Positions 1 to 6,150 of a stretch of DNA of 64,000 nucleotides are shown here, one piece after another. Both the position numbers and the translations under genes were made by a program. The notes under the pieces were generated by a model that saw nothing but the letters and a program-made list of their open reading frames with translations, was not told the DNA's origin and made no database searches. Origin of the DNA: Rhizobium laguerreae (GTDB lineage: Bacteria > Pseudomonadota > Alphaproteobacteria > Rhizobiales > Rhizobiaceae); the NCBI RefSeq assembly GCF_002008165.1, contig NZ_MRDM01000014.1:1285033-1349032 (forward strand). Reading direction: 5' to 3'. Numbering within the stretch: position 1 is the first letter of the stretch; each line of letters begins with the position of its first letter.

Positions 1-240
1 GTCGGAAACCGCGCCGTGATCCTTGTGGCCCCACCAGGTCAAGACGTCGGTCTCGGTAAGGCGGGCTTCGCTGAGGCCGTGTTCCGGCTCCTGCAGCGTC
101 GCCGTCGTCGCCGAGATACTTGGATCGGTGTTCAGCGCATTGGCGATCGTCGTGTGCATGCCTTCGGGATAGATCCCCCGGACGATCTCATTGGTATTCT
201 CGTGGATGTTCTCTCCCCAGACGACGGTGCGAATGGCCAT
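1..240 (-). CDS. thuA: ThuA, trehalose-utilization protein (3' part beyond window)
   Basis: The minus strand from ATG at 240 reads MAIRTVVWGENIHENTNE and stays open for 80 codons to the left edge, so only the N-terminal third is present. The opening WGENIHE stretch and the WWGHKDH motif near residue 70 match ThuA, a cytoplasmic protein of disaccharide (trehalose, maltitol) catabolism that in rhizobia works with the dehydrogenase ThuB on 3-keto-sugar intermediates. An AGGAG ribosome site precedes the start. The gene upstream is an SMR transporter, not thuK, so this copy is apparently detached from the thuEFGK transport genes; whether thuB follows cannot be seen. Confidence 0.9.
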   Translation of the reverse strand, partial: MAIRTVVWGENIHENTNEIVRGIYPEGMHTTIANALNTDPSISATTATLQEPEHGLSEARLTETDVLTWWGHKDHGAVSD

Positions 241-354
241 GATGTGCTCCTGTAGAACCTGGCAGTATCGATAGGCGGGAAGGCAGGATTCAAAGCGCTT
301 TGGAAAACGGCGCCGGCTGCGCCTCGTCTCCTCCACGTCCAAGGAACACATAGA

Positions 355-378
355 CCTTTGTCAGTATTTTGACAAAGG
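355..378. promoter_or_regulatory. Perfect 9-bp inverted repeat upstream of thuA
   Basis: CCTTTGTCA, a 6-nt spacer, then TGACAAAGG form a perfect palindrome about 115 bp upstream of the thuA start. The right arm contains TTGACA. Position and symmetry suggest a repressor operator for thuA, but no binding family is recognised. A terminator for the converging smr transcript is less likely because no clear T-tract follows. Confidence 0.4.
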
Positions 379-431
379 GGAAAATTTACCGGCCGAAGAC
401 GGAAAAACTGTCTGGTAATATCACAGCAATA

Positions 432-773
432 TCAATGTGAAACCGATTTCGAAAATAGATTGACGACCAAAACGCCGGCTATGATCAGCCCGAGCCCGAC
501 GATTGCCGGCAGGTCGAGGCGCTGCTTGAAGAACACCAGGCCGACCGAGGAAATCAGCACGATTCCCAAAGCGCTCCAAATCGCATAGGCGATACCGACG
601 GGGATGCTTTTCAGCGTCAACGACAGGCAATAGAAGGCAGCCGCATAACAGGCGACGACGAGTGCCGTCGGCCCGATGCGGGTGAACTGCTGCGACAGTT
701 GCAGCGCGGTCGTGCCGATGACCTCGAGCACGATGGCTGCAAACAGCAGCCCGTAGACGGCGGCCTGGCTCAT
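432..773 (-). CDS. SMR-family small multidrug efflux transporter
   Basis: This 113-aa protein has four hydrophobic helices and no other domain, the standard size and shape of EmrE/QacE/SugE-type proton antiporters that work as dimers in the inner membrane. The membrane-embedded acidic residue is present as Glu17 in helix 1 (VLEVIGTTAL), and the helix 3 region (YAIWSALG) is typical. It starts 18 nt after the stop of a TetR gene, so the two form a bicistronic operon with a local repressor. The substrate is unknown: quaternary ammonium compounds are usual for the family, and a guanidinium-type transporter cannot be excluded. Confidence 0.9.
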   Translation of the reverse strand: MSQAAVYGLLFAAIVLEVIGTTALQLSQQFTRIGPTALVVACYAAAFYCLSLTLKSIPVGIAYAIWSALGIVLISSVGLVFFKQRLDLPAIVGLGLIIAGVLVVNLFSKSVSH

Positions 774-791
774 GGCGGGTTCCTTTTCGAA

Positions 792-1355
792 TTACCTGCC
801 GGTCAGTTCGACAAGGCGATCGATGAGATCCCGCCTCAGAACGCCGTTGATATCATGGCTTTCCAACGTATCTGCGAACCAAAGTCCATCGGCGGCGAAA
901 CGCACGACTTGTGCGTCGAGGGAGGAATCGGTGCCGATATATTCCTCGGCCCGCGCCTGCACCCATTGGCGCCAGCGAAGACGTAGCCGGGGTTCGGCAA
1001 GAAGCGCGATCGTCACCTGCGTCCAACTCCTGGAATCGTCGGGACGCTCCTTGAGACCGGATACCGCCCTGAGATAGGCGCGGGTGAAGCGCCCCTGTGG
1101 CAGCGGATCGCCGCGCATCAGTTCCTCTATATCGGCGTCGAACTTTTCGAGCAGGCTCTCGAACAGGGCATCGAGCAGCGCATTTTTCGTCGGGAAGTGA
1201 TGCAGCAGCCCGCCCTTGCTGACGCTGGACGCGGCGGAAACCGCATCGAGCGTGACTGCCGCCATGCCGTCGCTGGCAGCAAGGCGCGCGGCGACCTCCA
1301 GCAACTGCTGGCGCACAAGCACGGGCTGCTTCTTGCGATGATGAGCGTTCGACAT
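792..1355 (-). CDS. TetR-family repressor of the SMR transporter gene
   Basis: The frame is open further upstream, but the homologous part begins at MSNAHHRKKQ, giving 187 aa. The helix-turn-helix covers about residues 12-58 (TLDAVSAASSVSKGGLLHHF); the remainder is a helical ligand-binding and dimerisation domain. It is the first gene of a pair with the SMR transporter (18-nt gap). A perfect 14-bp palindrome lies about 14 bp upstream of the ATG between -35 and -10 elements, so autorepression relieved by a drug is the obvious model. There is almost no room for a 5' leader or Shine-Dalgarno, so the mRNA may be leaderless. The effector is unknown. Confidence 0.85.
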   Translation of the reverse strand: MSNAHHRKKQPVLVRQQLLEVAARLAASDGMAAVTLDAVSAASSVSKGGLLHHFPTKNALLDALFESLLEKFDADIEELMRGDPLPQGRFTRAYLRAVSGLKERPDDSRSWTQVTIALLAEPRLRLRWRQWVQARAEEYIGTDSSLDAQVVRFAADGLWFADTLESHDINGVLRRDLIDRLVELTGR

Positions 1356-1361
1356 GCAGAT

Positions 1362-1390
1362 AAAAGATACCGTCCGGACGGTTTTGTCAA
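1362..1390 (-). promoter_or_regulatory. Promoter and TetR-type operator of the tetR-smr operon
   Basis: On the minus strand a consensus TTGACA (1385-1390) is followed by the perfect palindrome ACCGTCCGGACGGT (1369-1382) and an AT-rich TATCTTTT -10 region. The palindrome fills the spacer between -35 and -10, where a bound repressor would block polymerase. The ATG at 1355 is only a few bases beyond the -10. Confidence 0.65.
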
Positions 1391-1522
1391 GGAGAATCGG
1401 CCGCCACGCTGCCGTCCCGGCATTATGCGCGAAATGCCGCGGCACCTTGATGACAGTTGCGATCATTTTCCGCCCGGTGCATGAAGAGGCCGGGGAATGG
1501 TTGAGGCAATTGGGATGGTTTC

Positions 1523-1933
1523 GTGACGGAGAAGGTCATCACCTTATATCAGGCGATCGGCGGCGATCCTGTCGTGCGGGCGCTGACGCACCGTTTCTAC
1601 GAACTGATGGACAGCTTGCCGGAGGCGAGAAACGTGCGCGCCGTACACCCGTCGAGCCTTGTGGGCAGCGAAGAGAAATTTTACGAATATATGACCGGTT
1701 ATCTCGGCGGCCCGCCGCTTTATACCGATAAGCGCGGCCATCCGCGTCTGCGCAGCCGCCATTTCGTCGCCGAGATCGGCCCTGTGGAGCGAGACGAATG
1801 GCTGCTCTGCTTCCGCCGCGCCCTGGACGAGACGATATCAAGCCAGGCGCTGCGCGATCTCATCTGGGCGCCGGTGGAGCGGCTCGCCTATCACATGCAA
1901 AACAAGGCTACCGACAACAAGGAACAATCATGA
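1523..1933 (+). CDS. Group II truncated hemoglobin
   Basis: This 136-aa protein has the two-over-two globin signature of the TrHbO class: a Phe-Tyr pair in helix B (RFYELMD), the LGGPPLY turn around residue 61, HPRLRSRHF carrying the proximal His, and a conserved Trp in DEWLLCF. Such proteins bind oxygen in the cytoplasm and are linked to oxygen, NO or peroxide chemistry. The start is a GTG at 1523; the nearby ATG at 1515 is out of frame. Its stop overlaps the next gene's start (ATGA), so it is translationally coupled to the DUF423 membrane protein. Confidence 0.9.
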   Translation: MTEKVITLYQAIGGDPVVRALTHRFYELMDSLPEARNVRAVHPSSLVGSEEKFYEYMTGYLGGPPLYTDKRGHPRLRSRHFVAEIGPVERDEWLLCFRRALDETISSQALRDLIWAPVERLAYHMQNKATDNKEQS

Positions 1934-2301
1934 GCTTGAACGCGTGTCTGGAGCCGGTGCTTTATCTCTTTGCCGGCCTGTTTGGCGTAGCCGGCGTGGC
2001 GCTTGCCGCCCTTGCTGCCCATGGCGGCGGCGAGGCCAATCTTGCGGCATCCGCATCTGCCATGTGCCTTGCCCACGCCCCTGCGCTGCTGGCATTGGCT
2101 CTCGGCAACGTCAGGCTCAGAACCGCCTGGCTGGCCGGTTTGCTGATGATTGTCGGAACGCTGCTTTTTGCGGGCGATCTCGTCACGCTGCGCTTTACCG
2201 GCTCCGGCCTCTTCCCCTATGCCGCGCCGACCGGCGGCTGGGCAATGATGCTTGGCTGGCTTGCCGTTGCGGCAGGCGCTGTCTTCCGCGTCAGGGCATA
2301 G
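1930..2301 (+). CDS. DUF423 family small membrane protein
   Basis: This 123-aa protein has four predicted membrane segments and the family pattern: a Gly/Ala-rich helix ending ALAAHG, and a LFAGDL loop between helices 3 and 4. The family (E. coli YgdD-like) has no established biochemical role. The start is fixed by the ATGA overlap with the hemoglobin stop; a longer in-frame extension back to 1798 lies wholly inside the hemoglobin gene and is rejected. The TAG stop is the first three bases of a dispersed repeat. Confidence 0.85.
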   Translation: MSLNACLEPVLYLFAGLFGVAGVALAALAAHGGGEANLAASASAMCLAHAPALLALALGNVRLRTAWLAGLLMIVGTLLFAGDLVTLRFTGSGLFPYAAPTGGWAMMLGWLAVAAGAVFRVRA

Positions 2302-2398
2302 AGCACTTCGTTTTCTCCGAGTCCCGGAATTGCTCAATGTTTTGTTTTGGCGCAATTCCGGATGCAAAACCGCTGAGCACTTTGCCGGAGTTGCTCTA
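2299..2398. repeat. Dispersed rhizobial palindromic repeat (copy 1, reverse orientation)
   Basis: A roughly 100-bp element begins TAGAGCACTTCG and ends GTTGCTCTA. Its reverse complement (GAGCAACTCCGG...CGGTTTTGCATCCGGAATTGCG) is the same family as copies at 5262-5363 and 20541-20641. Its two ends supply the TAG stop codons of both flanking convergent genes (DUF423 and the VOC protein). No ORF or terminal target duplication is visible. Confidence 0.75.
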
Positions 2399-2767
2399 AT
2401 CACGCGGCTGCGGCACACGGCCGAAGCGCAGGAGATTGCCGTGAGGATCATGGATGTAGAATTCCTCCATGTTCCACGGCCGCACCTCCATATCGCTCAG
2501 GCGCTCGACGCCTCTTTCGCGATATTCCGCATGAAGAGCGCCGATGCCCCCGCCACGGAGATAGACGGAACTGTTTTGGCAAAGCGTGGCATCTTGCGTC
2601 CGCCAGAAATGCAGCTCCATGTCGTCGCGCCGCAGGATGAGATAATCCGCCGCCTGATAGACGATCTCGGTAAAACCGAGCGCATCGCGGTAGAAGGCAA
2701 GCGTCTTATCGATATCGAGCGACGGCAGGACCGGCAGAACCTCGATGCGGTCATGTCCTTCGTTCAT
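2396..2767 (-). CDS. VOC-superfamily (glyoxalase/bleomycin-resistance fold) protein
   Basis: This 123-aa protein shows the paired beta-alpha-beta-beta-beta modules of the VOC fold: LPVLPSLDIDKTLAFYRDALGF in the first half and FYIHDPHGNLLRFG at the end. Metal-ligand candidates are His54 in ELHFW and the C-terminal acidic/His cluster. It is the last gene of the DUF2325-heme monooxygenase operon and overlaps the upstream stop by 4 bp. The substrate is unknown; glyoxalase I, bleomycin-binding and dioxygenase relatives share this fold. Iron-linked expression through the shared operon is an inference. Confidence 0.8.
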   Translation of the reverse strand: MNEGHDRIEVLPVLPSLDIDKTLAFYRDALGFTEIVYQAADYLILRRDDMELHFWRTQDATLCQNSSVYLRGGGIGALHAEYRERGVERLSDMEVRPWNMEEFYIHDPHGNLLRFGRVPQPRD

Positions 2768-3078
2768 ATGCCATCAACCACGTTGAAGCCCTCGAAGATC
2801 GGCGGTCCCTTGTAGATCGCCTTGTGATCGCCGGCATTGCGGTGCGCCGCACGAAAGCTCTCGGACTTCGTCCAGTTCTGAAAATCCGCTTCGCTTTTCC
2901 AGACCGTGTGTGAGGAATAGAGCGTATAGCCCTCCTCTTCGTTGACCTTGCCGCGCAGCAGGCGGAATTCGACGAAACCGGGCACCTCGGGCAGGCTGGA
3001 ATCGCGATTGCGCCAGACCGTCTCGAAATCGCCTTCGCTCCCGGTTGCAACCTTGAAGCGGTTCATTGCGATATACAT
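2764..3078 (-). CDS. IsdG-type heme-degrading monooxygenase (HmuQ/BhuQ-like)
   Basis: This 104-aa ABM-domain protein starts MYIAMNRFKV and contains NWTKSESFRAAHRNAG near residues 68-83. The Asn in strand 1 plus the Trp and His of this helix correspond to the Asn-Trp-His triad of IsdG-type heme oxygenases, and the whole sequence resembles the rhizobial HmuQ and Brucella BhuQ proteins known from heme utilisation. It would open the porphyrin ring in the cytoplasm and release iron. It lies 9 nt after the 90-aa gene and overlaps the VOC gene. Placement beside tonB-hmuPSTUV and an upstream IRO motif support this role over a generic quinol monooxygenase. Confidence 0.8.
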   Translation of the reverse strand: MYIAMNRFKVATGSEGDFETVWRNRDSSLPEVPGFVEFRLLRGKVNEEEGYTLYSSHTVWKSEADFQNWTKSESFRAAHRNAGDHKAIYKGPPIFEGFNVVDGI

Positions 3079-3087
3079 GGAATCTCC

Positions 3088-3360
3088 CTACGCCTTCCTC
3101 TTGCCCGCCCTTGCAGAACGCAAGGGAAAGGCGAGAACATTATCGCCGTTTGCCGCTGCTGGGCCAAGCGGTCTTGTTGTCGCTTCCCCGGGCATGCGCG
3201 CTTCCCAGGTCGGGAACAGCGTCACATTCTGGTAGATCTGCTGGCGTTCAGCATGCTGCTGGAAAAGTTCGTAAAGTTCGGGCACGAGGCCCTCGCCTGT
3301 CTGCGCGGCGAGCTTATGCAGGCCGATCATGGTGAAGCCGTCGGGGCGCTGGTCGTTCAT
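3088..3360 (-). CDS. Conserved hypothetical 90-aa protein of the heme operon
   Basis: I do not recognise a family. The protein has an amphipathic N-terminal half (LVPELYELFQQHAERQQIYQ) and a basic, disordered-looking tail ending RSARAGKRKA. No signal peptide, membrane helix or cysteine is visible. It is tightly coupled: its ATG overlaps the stop of the DUF2325 gene (ATGA) and the heme monooxygenase starts 9 nt downstream. This context suggests a role in iron or heme handling, but nothing in the sequence gives a function. Confidence 0.7.
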   Translation of the reverse strand: MNDQRPDGFTMIGLHKLAAQTGEGLVPELYELFQQHAERQQIYQNVTLFPTWEARMPGEATTRPLGPAAANGDNVLAFPLRSARAGKRKA

Positions 3361-3764
3361 CGGGAATTGTCTCGTTCGTTCATCGTCTGCAGCGCACGCT
3401 CCAGGCTGGACTTGCTGCCGTTGCGAAGCGGGATGAAGGTCTTGCTGAACTTCTTGCAGCCGGTCTTCACACGCAGGCAGGCATCGTGGCTGATACAGTC
3501 GATCGGGCAGAAGACGCAGTCGACCGAGGGAAGCAGAGTATCGATGCGGGAAACCGCTTCGCGCAGACCGCCATCATGGTGGATGAGCTCAGCGCCGAAA
3601 TTGCTGCAGATCTGGCGAAGATGCGCCACCTGGCAGTCGCGGCCACCGACATAGAGGAAACTGCGGCCATCCAGTTTGGATCGCCCGGAGGGCGCCTGAC
3701 CAGCGTCCTCGCCCGCGCTGTCGCGGACCTCCCGGTTCGAACCCTTCTTGCCCTTGCGAGCCAT
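3357..3764 (-). CDS. DUF2325 domain protein, first gene of the iron-linked operon
   Basis: This 135-aa protein has a charged N-terminal 30 residues followed by a DUF2325 core: FLYVGGRDCQVAHLRQ near residues 36-51 and a Cys-rich centre with CVFCPIDC and CLRVKTGC, then FIPLRNGSKSSLERAL. The spaced cysteines could hold a metal or disulfides; the family has no established activity. It heads a four-gene leftward operon with the 90-aa protein, the heme monooxygenase and the VOC protein. An IRO motif lies about 95 bp upstream, so repression by RirA under iron-replete conditions is likely. Confidence 0.8.
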   Translation of the reverse strand: MARKGKKGSNREVRDSAGEDAGQAPSGRSKLDGRSFLYVGGRDCQVAHLRQICSNFGAELIHHDGGLREAVSRIDTLLPSVDCVFCPIDCISHDACLRVKTGCKKFSKTFIPLRNGSKSSLERALQTMNERDNSR

Positions 3765-3854
3765 ATGCCACCCGTTCGTTCGTTGATCGTCACACGATTC
3801 CTGCGTGTGCGGGCGGACCTTATTAAACTTGATTTTTAGAGTAAAGTATAAAGT

Positions 3855-3869
3855 TGATTGTTTTTATCA
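3855..3869 (-). promoter_or_regulatory. IRO-type (RirA) motif upstream of the DUF2325 operon
   Basis: TGA-N9-TCA is matched exactly (TGATTGTTTTTATCA) in an AT-rich stretch between the tonB stop and the DUF2325 gene. This motif is the rhizobial iron-responsive operator associated with RirA. Its location upstream of a heme-degradation operon makes chance occurrence less likely, although the motif is short. Confidence 0.55.
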
Positions 3870-3873
3870 TATT

Positions 3874-5205
3874 TTATCGAGCGGTGACTTGGACAGGAAA
3901 GCTGTACGAGCGCGAGGATCTGGACCAGTCATCCGGCATAGCAGGAAGATTACAGGAAGCGATCCGGGACAAAACGGCGCTATCCACCTCGGCCAAGCCC
4001 GAACCTCGGACAAGGCCTGATGCGGTGACATCTCCGTTGCGATTGATCGTAATGCGGACATTCAAGGATGCAGAATTGCGACGATATCGCGATTCAATTC
4101 GGTCAACGCAACGGAACAGTCGCGAGACGATCTTGCCCTTGTAATTGGCTTCGGATGCACCGCCCGATCCACTCCGTCCGCCCGACGTGCGTGAATTATT
4201 GTCTGAATTGGCGTCTACCTGCCCGTCCGCGGCGCCCCTGCGTGACTCCTGTTTGGCCTCTCCCTCAGAACCCTGTGCCTTCTTCGGGGGCTGCTTTCTT
4301 TCAACCGGCTTCTTTTCTGCCGGCTTTTCCAACTTCGGTTTCGGCTGTGGCGTGACGATCTCTGCCGGCGGTTCCGGCTCGGGAGAAATCGCGGCCGTTT
4401 CGACAGGCTTGATCTCTTCCGGCTCGGATTGCAACGCGGTTGCGACGGGTGGTTCGGCGGATGTTGCCGGTATCTCTGGAGACTGCTCCGGCACCACTGT
4501 CGACATTGGCTGCGCAACTGAAGTTTCCGCAGGGGTTTCCGACACGAGCACCTCTGGTTCCGCAGTCGTCACCGTCTCCGCTGACTGGCGCGTCACCTCC
4601 TGCGTGGGCTGGACGGCCTCGACCGGCTCTGCATCAGTAGGCTGGACAGTTTCCGGTTGGACGGTCTCCGGCTGCATTTCCGCTGTTTCTACTGGCTTGA
4701 CCGTGTCGGGCTCGACAGCTTCCGGAACAATTTCTTGCTGGATGGTCACCTCGGTCTCGCCAGCGGCGCTCTGATCGGCGTCAGAACTGCCGAGCATGAC
4801 GACGCTGATCGCTTCGCCCGCCTCCATCAGCGTTTCTTCTGAAGGCTTAGGTATGACTAGGAGCAGCGTGACGGCTAGCGCAGTATGAAAAAAAAGAGAC
4901 CCGACACAAGTCAGCGCCACCCGTCGCCGCACCGGTGCCTTCTCGTCTTTCTGCTTTTCCACCGCCGCATCCATCGGCGGCGCGGCGGCGACAACATCCG
5001 ACGCGGCTTCCGGATGATCGGGAAAGGAGGGTATCTGCGCGAAACGCGCATAGTGGACCACCGCCTCGCCGGCCGCCGGCCGCTGCACATTGCGCAGGTC
5101 GGAAAGCTCGTGGCCGGGGTGAATGTGGTTGTCGTTCAGACTGCCGTCAGCGTCCGGCTCCCCGATGAGCACCTGTCTCGATCTGGTCTTCGCTGAAATT
5201 GCCAT
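3874..5205 (-). CDS. tonB: TonB energy transducer for heme/siderophore receptors
   Basis: This 443-aa protein has the TonB plan: one membrane segment (about residues 96-118, CVGSLFFHTALAVTLLLVI), a long Pro/Glu/Lys-rich periplasmic spacer (about 130-330), and a C-terminal TonB domain (about 350-443, YKGKIVSRLFRCVDRI, then GLAEVDSAVL). It couples ExbBD proton-motive energy to outer-membrane receptors. Unusually, about 90 residues precede the membrane anchor, as in some rhizobial TonBs. Two Cys in the C-terminal domain (FRCV, ASCN) could pair. It lies downstream of orf1 and divergent from hmuPSTUV, an arrangement typical of R. leguminosarum. Confidence 0.92.
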   Translation of the reverse strand: MAISAKTRSRQVLIGEPDADGSLNDNHIHPGHELSDLRNVQRPAAGEAVVHYARFAQIPSFPDHPEAASDVVAAAPPMDAAVEKQKDEKAPVRRRVALTCVGSLFFHTALAVTLLLVIPKPSEETLMEAGEAISVVMLGSSDADQSAAGETEVTIQQEIVPEAVEPDTVKPVETAEMQPETVQPETVQPTDAEPVEAVQPTQEVTRQSAETVTTAEPEVLVSETPAETSVAQPMSTVVPEQSPEIPATSAEPPVATALQSEPEEIKPVETAAISPEPEPPAEIVTPQPKPKLEKPAEKKPVERKQPPKKAQGSEGEAKQESRRGAADGQVDANSDNNSRTSGGRSGSGGASEANYKGKIVSRLFRCVDRIESRYRRNSASLNVRITINRNGDVTASGLVRGSGLAEVDSAVLSRIASCNLPAMPDDWSRSSRSYSFPVQVTAR

Positions 5206-5233
5206 CTTATGCCTCGGACAGTCTGACCATGCC

Positions 5234-5254
5234 CGCCGGGATTCATTCCCGGCG
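5234..5254. promoter_or_regulatory. Hairpin between orf1 and tonB
   Basis: CGCCGGGA, a 5-nt loop and TCCCGGCG form a perfect 8-bp stem 29 nt upstream of the tonB ATG and downstream of the repeat. No T-tract follows in the tonB direction. It could attenuate or stabilise the orf1-tonB transcript; no tested role is implied. Confidence 0.35.
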
Positions 5255-5261
5255 TATTCTC

Positions 5262-5363
5262 AAAGCAATTCCAGGAAAAGTGCGAAGCGGTTTTCCGTCC
5301 GGAACTGCGTAAACAAAAGGTTAGAGCGGTTCTGCGCTTTCGTGAAAAGCTGAACCGCTCTAG
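5262..5363. repeat. Dispersed rhizobial palindromic repeat (copy 2)
   Basis: This 102-bp element starts AAAGCAATTCCAGG, contains AAGCGGTTTTCCGTCCGGAA, and ends CTGAACCGCTCTAG. It is nearly identical to 20541-20641 in the same orientation and related to the inverted copy at 2299-2398. The internal halves can pair (AGAGCGGTT with AACCGCTCT). Its right end provides the TAG stop of orf1 on the minus strand, so it separates orf1 from tonB. Confidence 0.8.
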
Positions 5364-5797
5364 CCCTCGAAGGGAACCGAAATCTGAGAGCGGGTGACGA
5401 GACCCTTCATGCATTCGCCGGCGGCCGGACCGTCGCAGACCGGCGTGTCGTTGATGATGATGCGGGTGACCGTCTCGCACTTCACATTCGGCATATCGAA
5501 CTGGCGCACGCGCTTCTTGCCCTGCGGCAGATCGCGGAAGTCGAGCACGGTGATGCGGTCGACGGCATTCTTGTCGTTGAAAAAGGCGAGTTCGAAGGAG
5601 ATCTTGTTGATCGGGTTCTGGAGATTGTTCTCGGCAACGAAAGTCATCATGCAGCCCTTTTGCGATGGCGCCAGAGCGTTGAGTTCGACATCCAGTTTGG
5701 CGGTTGCCGCGTCCTGCGCCTGGCATATGCTTGAAACCGCCATCACCATGCCGGCTGCAACAGCCGCAAACCTAACCGTCATCATCTTCTCCGCCAT
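5360..5797 (-). CDS. Secreted protein of unknown function upstream of tonB (orf1)
   Basis: This 145-aa protein has an N-terminal signal peptide with likely cleavage after SICQA near residue 27. The mature part is about 118 residues, probably beta-rich, with four Cys (GCMMT, VKCETV, VCDGP, ECMKG) that could form two disulfides in the periplasm. I do not recognise a functional family beyond a conserved gene next to tonB in Rhizobium. It shares the divergent control region with hmuP, so iron-regulated expression is likely. tonB follows after a repeat and a hairpin. Confidence 0.8.
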   Translation of the reverse strand: MAEKMMTVRFAAVAAGMVMAVSSICQAQDAATAKLDVELNALAPSQKGCMMTFVAENNLQNPINKISFELAFFNDKNAVDRITVLDFRDLPQGKKRVRQFDMPNVKCETVTRIIINDTPVCDGPAAGECMKGLVTRSQISVPFEG

Positions 5798-5850
5798 TGT
5801 CGCGAACCGCCGCCAGGCGGCCTCATATCAGCAATCTCAAAAACTTGACT

Positions 5851-5868
5851 GCAATAGTCTCCTATTGC
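5851..5868. promoter_or_regulatory. 7-bp inverted repeat in the orf1/hmuP divergent region
   Basis: GCAATAG, TCTC, CTATTGC is a perfect palindrome 54 bp upstream of orf1 and 74 bp upstream of hmuP, next to an IRO motif. It is a candidate second operator or activator site. No protein can be assigned from the sequence alone. Confidence 0.45.
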
Positions 5869-5883
5869 GTCTTTAAAAAACTA

Positions 5884-5898
5884 TGAGTATGAAAGTCA
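5884..5898. promoter_or_regulatory. IRO-type (RirA) motif between orf1-tonB and hmuP
   Basis: TGAGTATGAAAGTCA matches TGA-N9-TCA exactly and is centred about 50 bp upstream of the hmuP start. RirA acting at IRO boxes represses hmu and tonB genes in R. leguminosarum when iron is plentiful. One site placed here could serve both divergent transcripts. Confidence 0.65.
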
Positions 5899-5941
5899 AG
5901 ATAATTGTCATCACAACCGGGGATCCCTGATCACCGGCCTC

Positions 5942-6142
5942 ATGGAATTGCCAACCGAAATGATGGTTGAAAAGCCAGATAACTTTAAGCATGTGCCGCT
6001 GCAGAGCGAGCCTGCGGCGCAGCACCGGATCGTCGAAAGCGCGGATCTTTTCCGCGGCACGAACGAGATCATGATAAGACATGACGGCCTGGTCTATCGC
6101 CTGAAGATCACCCGTCAGGGCAAGCTCATTCTCAATAAGTAG
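5942..6142 (+). CDS. hmuP: HmuP (HemP family) heme-uptake regulator
   Basis: This 66-aa protein ends with the HemP-family signature: GTNEIMIRHDGLVYRLKITR followed by QGKLILNK. HmuP of Sinorhizobium and Bradyrhizobium is a small cytoplasmic protein needed to activate heme-receptor gene expression. It is the first gene of hmuPSTUV and lies 8 nt before hmuS. The start is uncertain: ATG 5942 gives 66 aa, and an in-frame ATG 18 bp later (5960) would give 60 aa; neither has a strong Shine-Dalgarno. Confidence 0.9.
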   Translation: MELPTEMMVEKPDNFKHVPLQSEPAAQHRIVESADLFRGTNEIMIRHDGLVYRLKITRQGKLILNK

Positions 6143-6150
6143 GGTAGGAC

